Shown: positions 1-7,212 of the stretch, in pieces | Numbering within the stretch: position 1 is the stretch's first letter | How the letters are laid out: every line of letters begins with the position of its first letter | NCBI GenBank assembly: GCA_944380775.1 | Contig: CALWIP010000015.1 | Location: 1 to 39,756, forward strand | From: an uncultured Clostridia bacterium | GTDB taxonomy: Bacteria; Bacillota; Clostridia; Oscillospirales; Acutalibacteraceae | DNA: 39,756 nucleotides | Direction: 5' to 3' | Notes under the pieces: generated by a model | What the model was told of the DNA's origin: nothing | Seen by the model: only the letters and a program-made list of their open reading frames with translations | The model's database searches: none | Program-made: the position numbers and the translations under genes

Positions 1-12
1 ACCCCCATATAA

Positions 13-50
13 CCGGAAACCATTGAATCTCAAGGGTTTCCGGGCTTTTT
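13..50 (+). terminator. Intrinsic terminator
   Basis: A 9-bp perfect stem (CCGGAAACC at 13-21 with GGTTTCCGG at 35-43) is followed by GCTTTTTG, a short T-run for the + strand. It probably ends a rightward gene lying before the window. On the minus strand the hairpin follows the tRNA-like element but has only a weak T-tract. Confidence 0.7.
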
Positions 51-77
51 GATTGAATTGTTGTTTCCCTACATCGA

Positions 78-124
78 GGGGGATTACCTCCGTTTGCTGG
101 CGCTCCCAGCTGAGCTATACCCCC
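78..124 (-). pseudogene. Truncated tRNA-like element (tRNA-Ala-like 5' half)
   Basis: The minus strand starts like a tRNA: GGGGGTATAGCTCAGCTGGG gives an acceptor-like G5, the TA at positions 8-9 and a full D-arm (GCTC/GAGC). The normal anticodon and T arms are missing. A tiny hairpin (CC-AGCAAAC-GG) follows, and TAATCCCCC at 78-86 can pair with the 5' G5. The result is a closed structure of about 47 nt. It could be a decayed tRNA-Ala gene or a small tRNA-like RNA. It is not a functional tRNA, since no anticodon loop or T-loop can be drawn. Confidence 0.45.
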
Positions 125-163
125 GAAGATTCTGTTTTTGCGGCCTCTCTTGACCGCTTGATT

Positions 164-192
164 ATCATACCACAACCGGGCAAGAAATGCAA
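164..192 (-). promoter_or_regulatory. Promoter upstream of the tRNA-like element
   Basis: On the minus strand TTGCAT (192-187), a 17-bp spacer and TATGAT (169-164) with TGG directly before it (extended -10). The predicted start near 157 would transcribe the tRNA-like element at 124-78 and run into the hairpin at 43-13. Confidence 0.55.
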
Positions 193-229
193 GTGTTTTT
201 TTCAATTTTTTTATTTCCGCCTCTTCCAT

Positions 230-258
230 TTGAATTCTTCCGGTTTCTCTGCTACAAT
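230..258 (+). promoter_or_regulatory. Promoter of the CorC-type gene
   Basis: TTGAAT at 230-235, 17-bp spacer, TACAAT at 253-258. The predicted start is near 265, giving a leader of about 60 nt. Confidence 0.7.
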
Positions 259-269
259 ATAAAGAAAAT

Positions 270-300
270 GCCCCGCCGCTGGAAAGCGCCCAACCGGGGC
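270..300 (+). other. 5'-UTR hairpin before the CorC-type gene
   Basis: GCCCCG (270-275) pairs with CGGGGC (295-300), and inside it CGCT-GGAA-AGCG makes a second stem. It sits within a few bases of the predicted transcript start and 26 nt before the start codon. No U-run follows, so it is not a terminator. Transcript stabilisation is a guess; it resembles no riboswitch I recognise. Confidence 0.5.
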
Positions 301-326
301 AAACTTGAAAAGAGGAGTTTTTCCCT

Positions 327-1616
327 ATGGACAGTGCCTCATTGGTCCAAATTGCCGCCATCCTGTTTTGCCTTGCGCTTTCCGCCTTTTTCTCTGCCTC
401 GGAAGCGGCCTTTCTCTCGCTGACGCCTGCCCGCGTCAAGGCAGACGCGCAGCGTGGGAACCGCCGGGCGTCGCTGGTGCTCTCGTTGCTGGCGCAGAAA
501 GACCGGCTTCTCTCGACCATTTTGCTCGGGGATGTCGCCGCCAACGCTGTGGCTGCCTGCCTCGGCGTGCTTCTGTTCTCCCGGTATATGCCGCGCTTTG
601 GCGCGCTTGCCGCCGCAGTTTTGATGACGCTGGTAATCCTGCTCGTGGGTGAAATCTCCCCTAAAGCCGCGGTGGAAGAATCCCCTGAGTCGTTCGCCAT
701 TTTCGCCGCGCCACTGCTGCAGTCTGTCACCACGATTTTCACACCGCTGAGTTTCCTTGCTTCCTGCTGGAAAAAGCTGCTGCTAAAGCTGCTGCGGCAG
801 ACGGAAGAAAACAAGGTGACGCCGGAAGAACTCAAGCTGCTGGTCGACGAGGCGCAGCACGAGGGGGAAATCGACGAGCGCAACGGCGAATTGATCATCT
901 CCGCCATTGAGTTCAATTCGATGGAGGCATACGACATCCTCACGCCGCGGGTGGACATTGTCGCAGTGGAAGAAAACGATTCGATGGACGCCGTCAGCAT
1001 GGAATTCCTCTCGCACAGTTTTTCCCGGCTCCTGGTCTACCGCGAGACGGTCGACCGCATCGTGGGGATGATCCATGAAAAGGATTTCTACCGCGCCCTC
1101 CACCAAGGGAAGACGTCCATTGAGAGCATCTTGAAAAAAGTCGTGTACATCACCGGCAGCATGAAGATTTCAGACCTGCTGCGGCTTTTACAGCAGACCA
1201 GCACCCACGTCGCCGTTGTAGTGGATGAATTCGGCGGCACCGAAGGCATCGTCACGATGGAGGACATCCTGGAGCAGCTGGTCGGCGATATTTGGGACGA
1301 AAACGACACGGTCATCCAATATTTCCAAAAGCTGGACGATAAGACGTACTTGGTCGCGGGACGCACAAACCTGGAGGAGATGTTCGAGGAATTCCACCTA
1401 AACCGCGCCAAGGCGGAGTACGACTCCGTCACGGTGAGCGGCTGGGTGATGGAACAGCTCGGGAAGATCCCGGCGGCGGGCGACCGCTTTACATTTGAAG
1501 GCGCGCGCTTCACCGTGACGCAGACCGATAAGCGCCATGTATTGCAGGTGCAGGTCAAGCTGCCAGCCACGCAGGAGGGCGCCGCGGACGCAGAAGCGGC
1601 CGCCAGCGAACCCTGA
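327..1616 (+). CDS. CorC/HlyC family transporter-like protein (DUF21-CBS-CBS-CorC_HlyC)
   Basis: A 429-aa membrane protein of the CNNM/CorC (UPF0053) family, linked to magnesium or cobalt efflux or resistance. About 140 N-terminal residues form the hydrophobic DUF21 region (helices near 5-25, 60-80 and 95-125; the motif GEISPKA is typical). Tandem CBS domains follow at about 190-310, including the signature VDEFGGTEGIVTMEDILEQ. A CorC_HlyC domain fills about 325-415. Length is normal for the family. The ATG is preceded by GAGGAG, and the promoter is at 230-258. It is monocistronic, ending at a strong terminator. Ion specificity cannot be read from sequence. Confidence 0.9.
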   Translation: MDSASLVQIAAILFCLALSAFFSASEAAFLSLTPARVKADAQRGNRRASLVLSLLAQKDRLLSTILLGDVAANAVAACLGVLLFSRYMPRFGALAAAVLMTLVILLVGEISPKAAVEESPESFAIFAAPLLQSVTTIFTPLSFLASCWKKLLLKLLRQTEENKVTPEELKLLVDEAQHEGEIDERNGELIISAIEFNSMEAYDILTPRVDIVAVEENDSMDAVSMEFLSHSFSRLLVYRETVDRIVGMIHEKDFYRALHQGKTSIESILKKVVYITGSMKISDLLRLLQQTSTHVAVVVDEFGGTEGIVTMEDILEQLVGDIWDENDTVIQYFQKLDDKTYLVAGRTNLEEMFEEFHLNRAKAEYDSVTVSGWVMEQLGKIPAAGDRFTFEGARFTVTQTDKRHVLQVQVKLPATQEGAADAEAAASEP

Positions 1617-1632
1617 TTTTTCCGAAACACAA

Positions 1633-1679
1633 GCCCGGCGTCTTTCCTGTTTGGAAAAACGCCGGGCCCTTGTTTTTTG
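1633..1679 (+). terminator. Terminator of the CorC-type gene
   Basis: GCCCGGCGT (1633-1641) pairs with ACGCCGGGC (1659-1667), followed by CCTTGTTTTTTG. It lies between convergent genes; the minus-strand side has only a weak T-tract (TTGTGTTT). Confidence 0.85.
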
Positions 1680-3440
1680 TTAAGCGTTGTCCTCCGCGCC
1701 GCTCTGCGGGAGGGCGGGCGTAACATACACGGTGTGGTACTGCACATAGACCACCATGCCGGGCTTTGCGCCCTGCGGCTTGCTCACGTGCCGGACCTGT
1801 GTGTAGTCGACCGGCACCTGGGAGGAATCCCGCGCCTTGCTGTGCCAAGCGGCGATGCGCGCCGCCTCCAAAACAGCCGTGTCGCTCACCGGTTTCCCTC
1901 CGGAAACAATGATGGTGTGCGAACCGGGGATATTTTTTGTGTGGAGCCAAATGTCGTAATTGTTCGCTTCTTTGAGCGTGAGGCGGTCGTTTTGCCGGTT
2001 GTTGCGGCCCACGAGGATGCGGAACCCATCCGACGAGGCAAATTCAAGCGGCGCGCTCGGTTTTTCCGGGCGCTGCTTCCCCCGCACGGCTTTGAGGTAC
2101 CCCTGCTCGCGCAGCTCCTGGCGAATCTCGCCGAGCTCTTTTTCCGTTTCGGCGCGGCTCAATTCGTCGAGCACCGTTTCCAGATATTGCAGCTCCTGTA
2201 CCGCCTGGGCAATCTGCTCGGTTAATTTTTCCTCCGCTGTGCGCGCCTTCCGGTATTCTTTATAATATTTCTGCGCGTTCTGTGCCGCGGTTAGCGCCGG
2301 ATCCAGGCGGATTTTCACCACCGGCTGTGTTTCCTCATAGAAATTGCAGAGTTCCACCTCGCGCGCGCCCTTCGGCACCTGGTACAGGTTCGCGTTGAGA
2401 AGGTCGCCCGCCACGCGCAGTGCGTCGCGGCCAGCGCACTGCTCCAATTCTGCGCGCTGGATGTTGATCTTCCTGCTCAGGCGCTCAGAAGCCGTTGTGA
2501 GCAGGCGCAGCAGATCTTGTTCTTTCGCTCGCATCCGTTCCCGCCGGTCCCGTTCCTCGTAAAATTCGTCCAGCAGCGCGGAAAAGGTCGGGAACGGCTT
2601 GACCACAGCCGCTAAGCCGTATTGCTCCACCGGGAGAAACGTGACGTCCATTGGCTTGCCCTCGAGTGAAGACACCAAGTACGGCGCGCCGGACGTCTCC
2701 TCCACCGCCGTTTTTAGGCGGCGTAGGAAAAACAACAGCCGCCCGCGTTCTTCTTCGCCGAGGGCCTTGGCGGCCAGATCCCGCCCATGGCCGGTCAAAT
2801 GCTGCAATTCGCGGCAGACCACCGGGGAAACGCCCTGCAAGACGGACAAAAGCTGTTTGGAAAGCTCTCCGTCGCGCGGCAACGCATCCAGCGCAGCAAG
2901 CACTTCCTCGGGGTCCGTTTCCAACAGGCAGAGCTTCTTCTGCGGCGGCGGCAGACGGTACGCAAGGCCGGGCAGCACCAGGCGCTCGGAGCTCATTTCG
3001 GCGTCCACGCGCTTGAGCGCATCGATGATCTTCCCGTTTTCATCGACAAAAATGATATTGCTGTAGCGGCCCATCACCTCGACCATCAGGCTCAAGCGCA
3101 CCGGGTCGCCCAATTCATTCACCGCGTCGAACCCCAGCCGCAGCACGCGCTCCAAGCCGGGCTGTTCCACCTCGGCAAGGCGCGCGCCCGCCAGCCGCTT
3201 GCGCAGCAACATGCAGAGCATGGGCGGCTGCTTGGGGTTTTCCGGCACATATTGCGTCAAGTGCGCCCGGGCGCTGTTGGCGCGCGCGGAAAGCAGGAGC
3301 TTCAAATGGCTGGTGTAGGTCCGCAGCAAGAGGACGATCTCCTCTTTATTCGGCTGATAGATCTTTTCGACCCGCGCTTTCAGCGCGGCGTCTGCCAGCT
3401 CCTTGCGGAGATGGTGCAGGAACGCTCCGTCGAGAGCCAT
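1680..3440 (-). CDS. rqcH: RqcH (NFACT family), ribosome quality control protein
   Basis: A 586-aa NFACT protein, the bacterial homologue of Rqc2/NEMF. In Bacillus it binds obstructed 50S-peptidyl-tRNA and recruits tRNA-Ala to add C-terminal alanine tails. NFACT-N occupies about 1-270, with the conserved stretch NELGDP...EVMGRYSNII at about 108-130. A coiled-coil region covers about 270-440. The NFACT-R domain at about 460-575 carries WLHTKNIPGSH, the family hallmark. Length is normal (about 570). The older name is fibronectin-binding protein FbpA-like. It is last of a leftward run (trmK, nif3-like, methyltransferase, rqcH), starting 25 bp after the methyltransferase stop. Confidence 0.9.
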   Translation of the reverse strand: MALDGAFLHHLRKELADAALKARVEKIYQPNKEEIVLLLRTYTSHLKLLLSARANSARAHLTQYVPENPKQPPMLCMLLRKRLAGARLAEVEQPGLERVLRLGFDAVNELGDPVRLSLMVEVMGRYSNIIFVDENGKIIDALKRVDAEMSSERLVLPGLAYRLPPPQKKLCLLETDPEEVLAALDALPRDGELSKQLLSVLQGVSPVVCRELQHLTGHGRDLAAKALGEEERGRLLFFLRRLKTAVEETSGAPYLVSSLEGKPMDVTFLPVEQYGLAAVVKPFPTFSALLDEFYEERDRRERMRAKEQDLLRLLTTASERLSRKINIQRAELEQCAGRDALRVAGDLLNANLYQVPKGAREVELCNFYEETQPVVKIRLDPALTAAQNAQKYYKEYRKARTAEEKLTEQIAQAVQELQYLETVLDELSRAETEKELGEIRQELREQGYLKAVRGKQRPEKPSAPLEFASSDGFRILVGRNNRQNDRLTLKEANNYDIWLHTKNIPGSHTIIVSGGKPVSDTAVLEAARIAAWHSKARDSSQVPVDYTQVRHVSKPQGAKPGMVVYVQYHTVYVTPALPQSGAEDNA

Positions 3441-3465
3441 AGGGGTTTCCTCCGTTTCATCGGGA

Positions 3466-4245
3466 TTACGAGTCTTCTTTCAGGCGGCCCCAGTAAGCCG
3501 CCGTCACATTCGGCACGCGGAGCAAGCCGTTTTCTGCGTGCGCATCAAAAAGCGCCTCCAGCGCCGCGAGGTATTCCCGGAACTGCGGATGCTCCTCCCG
3601 CAGGGAATACGACGCGGAACAGTTCCTCGCAAGGAATTTCTCTTTGGTGTAAAAGAGGTCATAGGGGATCTGCAGGCGCTCCGGTTCCCCGCCGAAAAAG
3701 GAGCGGATGCGCTCGGCAAGACCCTCCGGGCCGCCGCCGGAAAATCCGGTGAAACCGGGGCAAAACCGGCGGCAAACCGCGGCGTTTTCACGCACCGCAG
3801 GATCCTCCGCTACGCGGGAATTCCACACCAGCAAAACAGCGCCGCCCGGGCGCAGGATCCGCCGGCACTCCCGGCGGAACCCTTCGGGGGAAAACCAGTG
3901 GAACGCCTGCGCTGCCGCCACAAGCGAGACGCATGCGTCCGGCAGTCCGGTTTCCTCCGCGGCGCCATTGATAAGGGAAAAACGAGGCTCCCCGCCCAGT
4001 TCCCTCGCCGCAACGGCACGCATTCCGGCATTTGGCTCTACCGCATAAACCGTGCACGCAAGCGCCAAGAGGAATCGCGAGAAAATCCCGGTACCCGCGC
4101 CGATATCAGCAACCTGGACGCCACGCACCCCCCGCTGCTCCAGCCAACGGGCAAGGGCGTCCGGGTAACCGGGGCGGGACGCCCGGTAGGCCTCCGCCTT
4201 CCCGGTAAAGCGGTCCGCCGCTGTCACCGCGCCCCGCTCAGACAT
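3466..4245 (-). CDS. Class I SAM-dependent methyltransferase, substrate unknown
   Basis: A 259-aa class I methyltransferase of the UbiE/Methyltransf_11 type. Motif I is VADIGAGTGIFSRF at about residue 43; the acidic motif II is YAVEPNAGM; RILRPGGAVLLVW marks strand beta-5. No substrate can be assigned. The chosen ATG (4245) overlaps the stop of the nif3-like gene by 8 bp, which suggests translational coupling. An upstream in-frame ATG at 4287 would give a 14-residue extension that does not look like the family N-terminus. Its place between nif3-like and rqcH suggests a housekeeping or RNA-related role, but that is context only. Confidence 0.8.
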   Translation of the reverse strand: MSERGAVTAADRFTGKAEAYRASRPGYPDALARWLEQRGVRGVQVADIGAGTGIFSRFLLALACTVYAVEPNAGMRAVAARELGGEPRFSLINGAAEETGLPDACVSLVAAAQAFHWFSPEGFRRECRRILRPGGAVLLVWNSRVAEDPAVRENAAVCRRFCPGFTGFSGGGPEGLAERIRSFFGGEPERLQIPYDLFYTKEKFLARNCSASYSLREEHPQFREYLAALEALFDAHAENGLLRVPNVTAAYWGRLKEDS

Positions 4246-5008
4246 GTTTGGACGGCGCGGCGCTGCACTGTGCAACGAAAAAAACAACGTCCGGGAACGC
4301 CCGCGCCAGCTTTTCCCGCAGCGGCTGGAGCACGACGGCCTCGGTGGCGTAATGCCCTGCCACCACCAACGTCAGGCCGCTCTGCACGGCGGCGAGCAGC
4401 TCGTGGTGCTTGGCCTCCCCGGTGACAAACGCCTGCACGCCGGAAACGGCCGGATCCGGGGCGCAGGATGCGCCCGCGCCGCCGCAAATGCCCACCGTGC
4501 GGATTTCCGCTGCGCCCACCGTAAACTCTACGCCGCTGCACCCAAGCGCTTGCTTGACGTAGCGGGCAAATTCCTCTGGCTGCATGGCCTGCGGCAGTTC
4601 CCCACAAAGGGCCTCCGGCAAGCCGGAATGCGCGTCCACACAGAGCGCGCGGACCTTTTGCAGGCCGAGCCGTTCCGCCAGGCATGCGTTCACGCCGCCT
4701 GGAGCCAGGTCCAGGTTCGTGTGGGCGCAAACCGCCGCGATGCCGGCGCGCGCCAGCAAATACGGCGCGTCCTGCGTTCCGAGGCGGCGCAGCGGGTGGA
4801 AAATCACCGGGTGGTGGCTGACAATCAAGCCGCAACCGAGCGACGCCGCTTCCGCGGTCTCCGCCGCTGTAATGTCCAGCGCCAGCAGGACTTTCTCTAC
4901 CGGCGTTTCCGGGTCCCCGACCAACAGGCCGGGATTGTCAAATTCCATCGCTGTTGCGAACGGCGCCCAGCGGTCGATCTCCTGATAAATCTCCCCTACC
5001 GTCGTCAT
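4238..5008 (-). CDS. Nif3-like dinuclear metal-centre protein (GTP cyclohydrolase 1 type 2 homologue)
   Basis: A 256-aa member of the Nif3/YbgI/YqfO family, which forms hexameric toroids with a two-metal centre; the cellular reaction is not settled. Visible motifs are FDNPGLLVGDP at 23-33, metal-binding SHHP at 64-67, HTNLDLAPGGVN at 96-107 and GHYATE near the C-terminus. It matches the short E. coli YbgI form and lacks the middle domain of longer Gram-positive homologues. The start at 5008 has AAGGAG upstream and overlaps the trmK stop as ATGA. A longer reading frame exists upstream but is non-homologous. Pairing with trmK is a classic Firmicutes arrangement. Confidence 0.9.
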   Translation of the reverse strand: MTTVGEIYQEIDRWAPFATAMEFDNPGLLVGDPETPVEKVLLALDITAAETAEAASLGCGLIVSHHPVIFHPLRRLGTQDAPYLLARAGIAAVCAHTNLDLAPGGVNACLAERLGLQKVRALCVDAHSGLPEALCGELPQAMQPEEFARYVKQALGCSGVEFTVGAAEIRTVGICGGAGASCAPDPAVSGVQAFVTGEAKHHELLAAVQSGLTLVVAGHYATEAVVLQPLREKLARAFPDVVFFVAQCSAAPSKHV

Positions 5009-5706
5009 CTCTGTTCTCCTTCCCCGGCAAGACGCCGGATTTGCTCCGCCAGCGCGAAATACCGCGCCGGGTCCTCCCCGCCTTCCGCACGGGCGAGGCC
5101 CTCCGCCTTTTTTTGCAGGCGCGCAGCGCACTGCGTCAAATATGCCCGCTCCCCGGCGTTCTCGCCGCGCAGCAAGCCGGCGAACTCGTACAATTCGCCC
5201 TGAGGCAGCGCATGCGGCGCATACCATGCGAGCATGACGGAGTAACAGTGCCCGCCCTCGCAGGCGGCTTCTTCTCGCTGCACCGCAAACCCGTTTTGCC
5301 GCAGGTAACGGCGCAATTCCTCCGCCGAGGTCATCGGCTGCAGGATGAGGTGCTTTTCCCGGTCCTTGAGCCAGGGCGCGCGGGAGAGGATTTCCGCGAT
5401 GGTCTCCCCGCCCATGCCCGCGAGGATAATGTCGTCCGCCTCGAGCGGGAACACGGCTTCCAGCCCGTCGGAGAGACGCAGGGAGACGCAGTCCTCCACA
5501 TGATAGCGCGCGACGTTCCGTTCTGCGCGGCGCAGCGGCCCCGTCTTTACGTCCGCCGCAATGGCGTAAGAGACTTTTCCCTCTTTAACCAGCCACACCG
5601 GCAGATACGCGTGGTCGGTTCCGATATCTGCCACGCGGACGCCTTCGCGCACAAACGACGCGCAAAGCGCCAGCCGCGGCCCCAAATGGAACAACGGTCG
5701 GTTCAT
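5005..5706 (-). CDS. trmK: tRNA (adenine(22)-N1)-methyltransferase TrmK
   Basis: A 233-aa member of COG2384, which makes m1A22 in bacterial tRNA using SAM. The N-terminal motif VADIGTDHAYLP (about 23-34) is diagnostic. IAADVKTGPLRRAERN follows as motif II, and DDIILAGMGGETI is the conserved catalytic-site region. Length is normal (about 230). The ATG lies 12 nt after GGAAGGAG. The downstream nif3-like gene starts inside the stop codon (ATGA). The gene starts 29 bp beyond an intrinsic terminator, so how its transcription begins is unclear. Confidence 0.9.
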   Translation of the reverse strand: MNRPLFHLGPRLALCASFVREGVRVADIGTDHAYLPVWLVKEGKVSYAIAADVKTGPLRRAERNVARYHVEDCVSLRLSDGLEAVFPLEADDIILAGMGGETIAEILSRAPWLKDREKHLILQPMTSAEELRRYLRQNGFAVQREEAACEGGHCYSVMLAWYAPHALPQGELYEFAGLLRGENAGERAYLTQCAARLQKKAEGLARAEGGEDPARYFALAEQIRRLAGEGEQR

Positions 5707-5734
5707 GGATGTCAGGAACTCCTTCCGCAGGTGG

Positions 5735-5794
5735 AAAACCGCCCGGCAAATTTCTTTGCGGGCGGCCCCTGGTTTCTTTAAGATCCCGCCCGGC
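5735..5794 (-). terminator. Terminator with a possible alternative (anti-terminator) pairing
   Basis: On the minus strand CCGCCCGCAAA (5765-5755) folds back on TTTGCCGGGCGG (5750-5739) with one bulge, followed by TTTT (5738-5735). It ends the DUF1858 transcript just before trmK. A second copy of GCCGGGCGG lies upstream (5794-5786, just after the DUF1858 stop) and could pair with the same CCGCCCG and disrupt the terminator. This has the layout of an attenuator, though no sensing element is seen. Confidence 0.6.
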
Positions 5795-5805
5795 AGGGCG
5801 GCGGC

Positions 5806-6009
5806 TTATTTGCTTGCCAGATGCTGGTTCAGTTTTTCCACCAGCTCGTCCACGTTCACGCCGTGCACCAGGCAGGCTTCCTCCAGGCTCTCCCCACGGG
5901 AGGCCGGGCAGCCCAGGCAGTGCATCCCCATTGCGAGGAAGAACGGGGCCGTGGTGCCGTCCAGATCCAAAATATCGCCAATGATCGTATCCTTCGTAAC
6001 AGATGCCAT
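5806..6009 (-). CDS. DUF1858 domain protein
   Basis: A 67-aa protein that is essentially one DUF1858 domain. It begins with the usual KDTIIGDILD and contains HCLGCPA at about 30-36, the conserved pair of cysteines, then a GVN-DELVEKLN helix. In other proteins the domain is fused to hybrid-cluster or redox enzymes, and a redox or [Fe-S]-linked role is presumed but not shown. GGAGG precedes the ATG. A strong promoter lies at 6057-6085 and a terminator follows, so it looks like a monocistronic small gene. Confidence 0.85.
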   Translation of the reverse strand: MASVTKDTIIGDILDLDGTTAPFFLAMGMHCLGCPASRGESLEEACLVHGVNVDELVEKLNQHLASK

Positions 6010-6056
6010 GTTGCGCTGTCCTCCATTTGAAAATTCCCTTTTTCCGGGTCTTCTTT

Positions 6057-6085
6057 ATTATAATACCCCGCGCGGCGCTTTGCAA
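6057..6085 (-). promoter_or_regulatory. Promoter of the DUF1858 gene
   Basis: On the minus strand TTGCAA (6085-6080), 17-bp spacer, consensus TATAAT (6062-6057). Confidence 0.75.
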
Positions 6086-6100
6086 GCAATTTTCCCGCGC

Positions 6101-6129
6101 AAAAGAAACCCCCGGCTGTCCGCCGGGGG
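6101..6129 (-). terminator. Terminator of the zinc-ribbon gene
   Basis: An 8-bp GC stem (GCCGGGGG/CCCCCGGC, 6129-6122 and 6116-6109 on the minus strand) with a 5-nt loop, followed by TTTCTTTT. Confidence 0.85.
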
Positions 6130-6196
6130 CCTCCTGAACGAAAACGAAGTATTTGCCGCCGCGCCTTCCCGCGCGGGATCCCGCATAAGGATCTAT

Positions 6197-6472
6197 TTAT
6201 TCAGCCCTCATCTTCGCGAAGCACTCGCTGCAATAGACCGGACGGTCCTCGCGCGGCTTAAACGGAACTTTCGCCTCTTTGCCACAGGCCGCGCAAACAG
6301 CCGTGTACATCTCACGCTCCGGCTTGGACGCATTTTTGCGCGCGTCGCGGCAAGCCTTGCAGCGCTGGGGCTCGTTGACAAAGCCCTTGGACGCATAGAA
6401 CTCCTGCTCGCCGGCCGTGAATACAAATTCAGCGCCGCATTCCTTACAGATGAGAGTCTTGTCTTCGTACAT
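6197..6472 (-). CDS. Small zinc-ribbon protein (zf-trcl plus CxxC-x17-CxxC)
   Basis: A 91-aa protein with two zinc ribbons. The N-terminal one is CKEC-x25-CKAC (about 9-41), of the zf-trcl type. The C-terminal one is CAAC-x17-CSEC (about 61-85), exactly the CxxC-x17-CxxC family spacing. These proteins are common in Clostridia and have no firm function; nucleic-acid binding is a guess. The ATG at 6472 is preceded by GAGGT. An in-frame extension upstream would run into the tRNA-like element and has no ribosome site. It follows sigH with no clear promoter of its own, so it may depend on sigH read-through. Confidence 0.85.
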   Translation of the reverse strand: MYEDKTLICKECGAEFVFTAGEQEFYASKGFVNEPQRCKACRDARKNASKPEREMYTAVCAACGKEAKVPFKPREDRPVYCSECFAKMRAE

Positions 6473-6503
6473 GTGATTTACCTCGCTTTGAAATAAAGAT
6501 ATT

Positions 6504-6573
6504 TGCCCGTAGACGGATTTGCACCGCCGCCTTTGTGTGACCAACGCTCTACCTAATCTAAGCTACCGGGGCA
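6504..6573 (-). pseudogene. Decayed tRNA-like element between sigH and the zinc-ribbon gene
   Basis: A 70-nt minus-strand stretch has tRNA order. The 5' end is TGCCCCGGTAGCTTAG. A D-arm (GCTT/GAGC) and a T-arm (GGCGG/CCGTC with loop TGCAAAT instead of TTCRANY) can be drawn, and the 3' end CTACGGGCA pairs over 5 bp with the 5' TGCCC. Only four bases separate the putative anticodon loop (around CACACA) from the T-stem, so the 3' half of the anticodon arm and the variable loop are missing. No CCA is encoded. Its first 11 bases are the end of the sigH coding sequence. It is probably a pseudogene; a non-tRNA structured RNA is the alternative. Confidence 0.5.
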
Positions 6574-7189
6574 TATTGGTTTTCGCGGGGGGAAACGACT
6601 TTTTCAGCTTCCGGCGGATGCGCTGGATGGCGTTGTCCACCGCCTTCTGCGGGATGCCCAGGCGCTCGGCGGTCTCCTGGTAGGTGCACCCGCCCAGGTA
6701 AAACCGCAGGACCTGCCGCTCTTTCGGCGAAAGTTCGCGCTCGATGCACGCTTTCGCCATTTGCAGGTCTTCGCGCGCAATGAGGCGCGCCTCAGGGTTT
6801 TCCCCCTGGCCGGAAAAAAGCGGCGTCTGGGGGTTTTCCCCGCTTAAGGAAACAAAGTCGTTGAGGGGCAGGTTTTTCTTGCTTGCCGCGGCGCGGCAGG
6901 CCGTTAGAATGCCGTTTGTAATGCAAATGCCCGCGTAGGTGCGGAAGCTCGCCGTCTTCTCTTCCCGGTAGGTCAGGGCTGCGCTCAGCAGGCCCATCAG
7001 CCCCTCCTGGCAAAGATCGTCAGTGTCCAGTGCCGAAACATGGAACGGGGCCGCTTTTGTGCGGATCAAACCAAGGTAGCGCCGCATCAGCTCTAAAAAA
7101 GCGTCGGCGTCCTTTCGCTGCACCCGCTGGGCAAGCTCCCCGTCTGTCAAGCCTATTACATCATACCCCAAAATGATTCTACACTCCAT
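6563..7189 (-). CDS. sigH: SigH-like RNA polymerase sigma factor
   Basis: A 208-aa sigma-70 family protein with the short SigH architecture. Region 2 at about 25-95 contains DDLCQEGLMGLLSAALTY and FRTYAGICITNGI. The linker KNLPLNDFVSLS resembles Bacillus SigH. Region 4 is the helix-turn-helix GCTYQETAERLG...IQRIRRKLKK at about 165-200. In Bacillus and Clostridium SigH drives early-sporulation and transition-phase genes. The ATG at 7189 lacks a good ribosome site and sits only about 17 nt from the predicted transcript start, so a downstream non-ATG start is possible. The last codons overlap the tRNA-like element. Confidence 0.8.
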   Translation of the reverse strand: MECRIILGYDVIGLTDGELAQRVQRKDADAFLELMRRYLGLIRTKAAPFHVSALDTDDLCQEGLMGLLSAALTYREEKTASFRTYAGICITNGILTACRAAASKKNLPLNDFVSLSGENPQTPLFSGQGENPEARLIAREDLQMAKACIERELSPKERQVLRFYLGGCTYQETAERLGIPQKAVDNAIQRIRRKLKKSFPPAKTNMPR

Positions 7190-7212
7190 GAAGCTGCATT
7201 CATTTCAAATCC

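Noticed and set aside
4246-4287. Longer N-terminus of the methyltransferase from an upstream ATG
   Set aside because: The 14 extra residues do not look like the family, and the ATG overlapping the nif3 stop fits translational coupling better.
6504-6573. A functional tRNA-Val
   Set aside because: The anticodon stem cannot be closed, U33 is absent, the T-loop lacks TTC and the two inner acceptor pairs mismatch.
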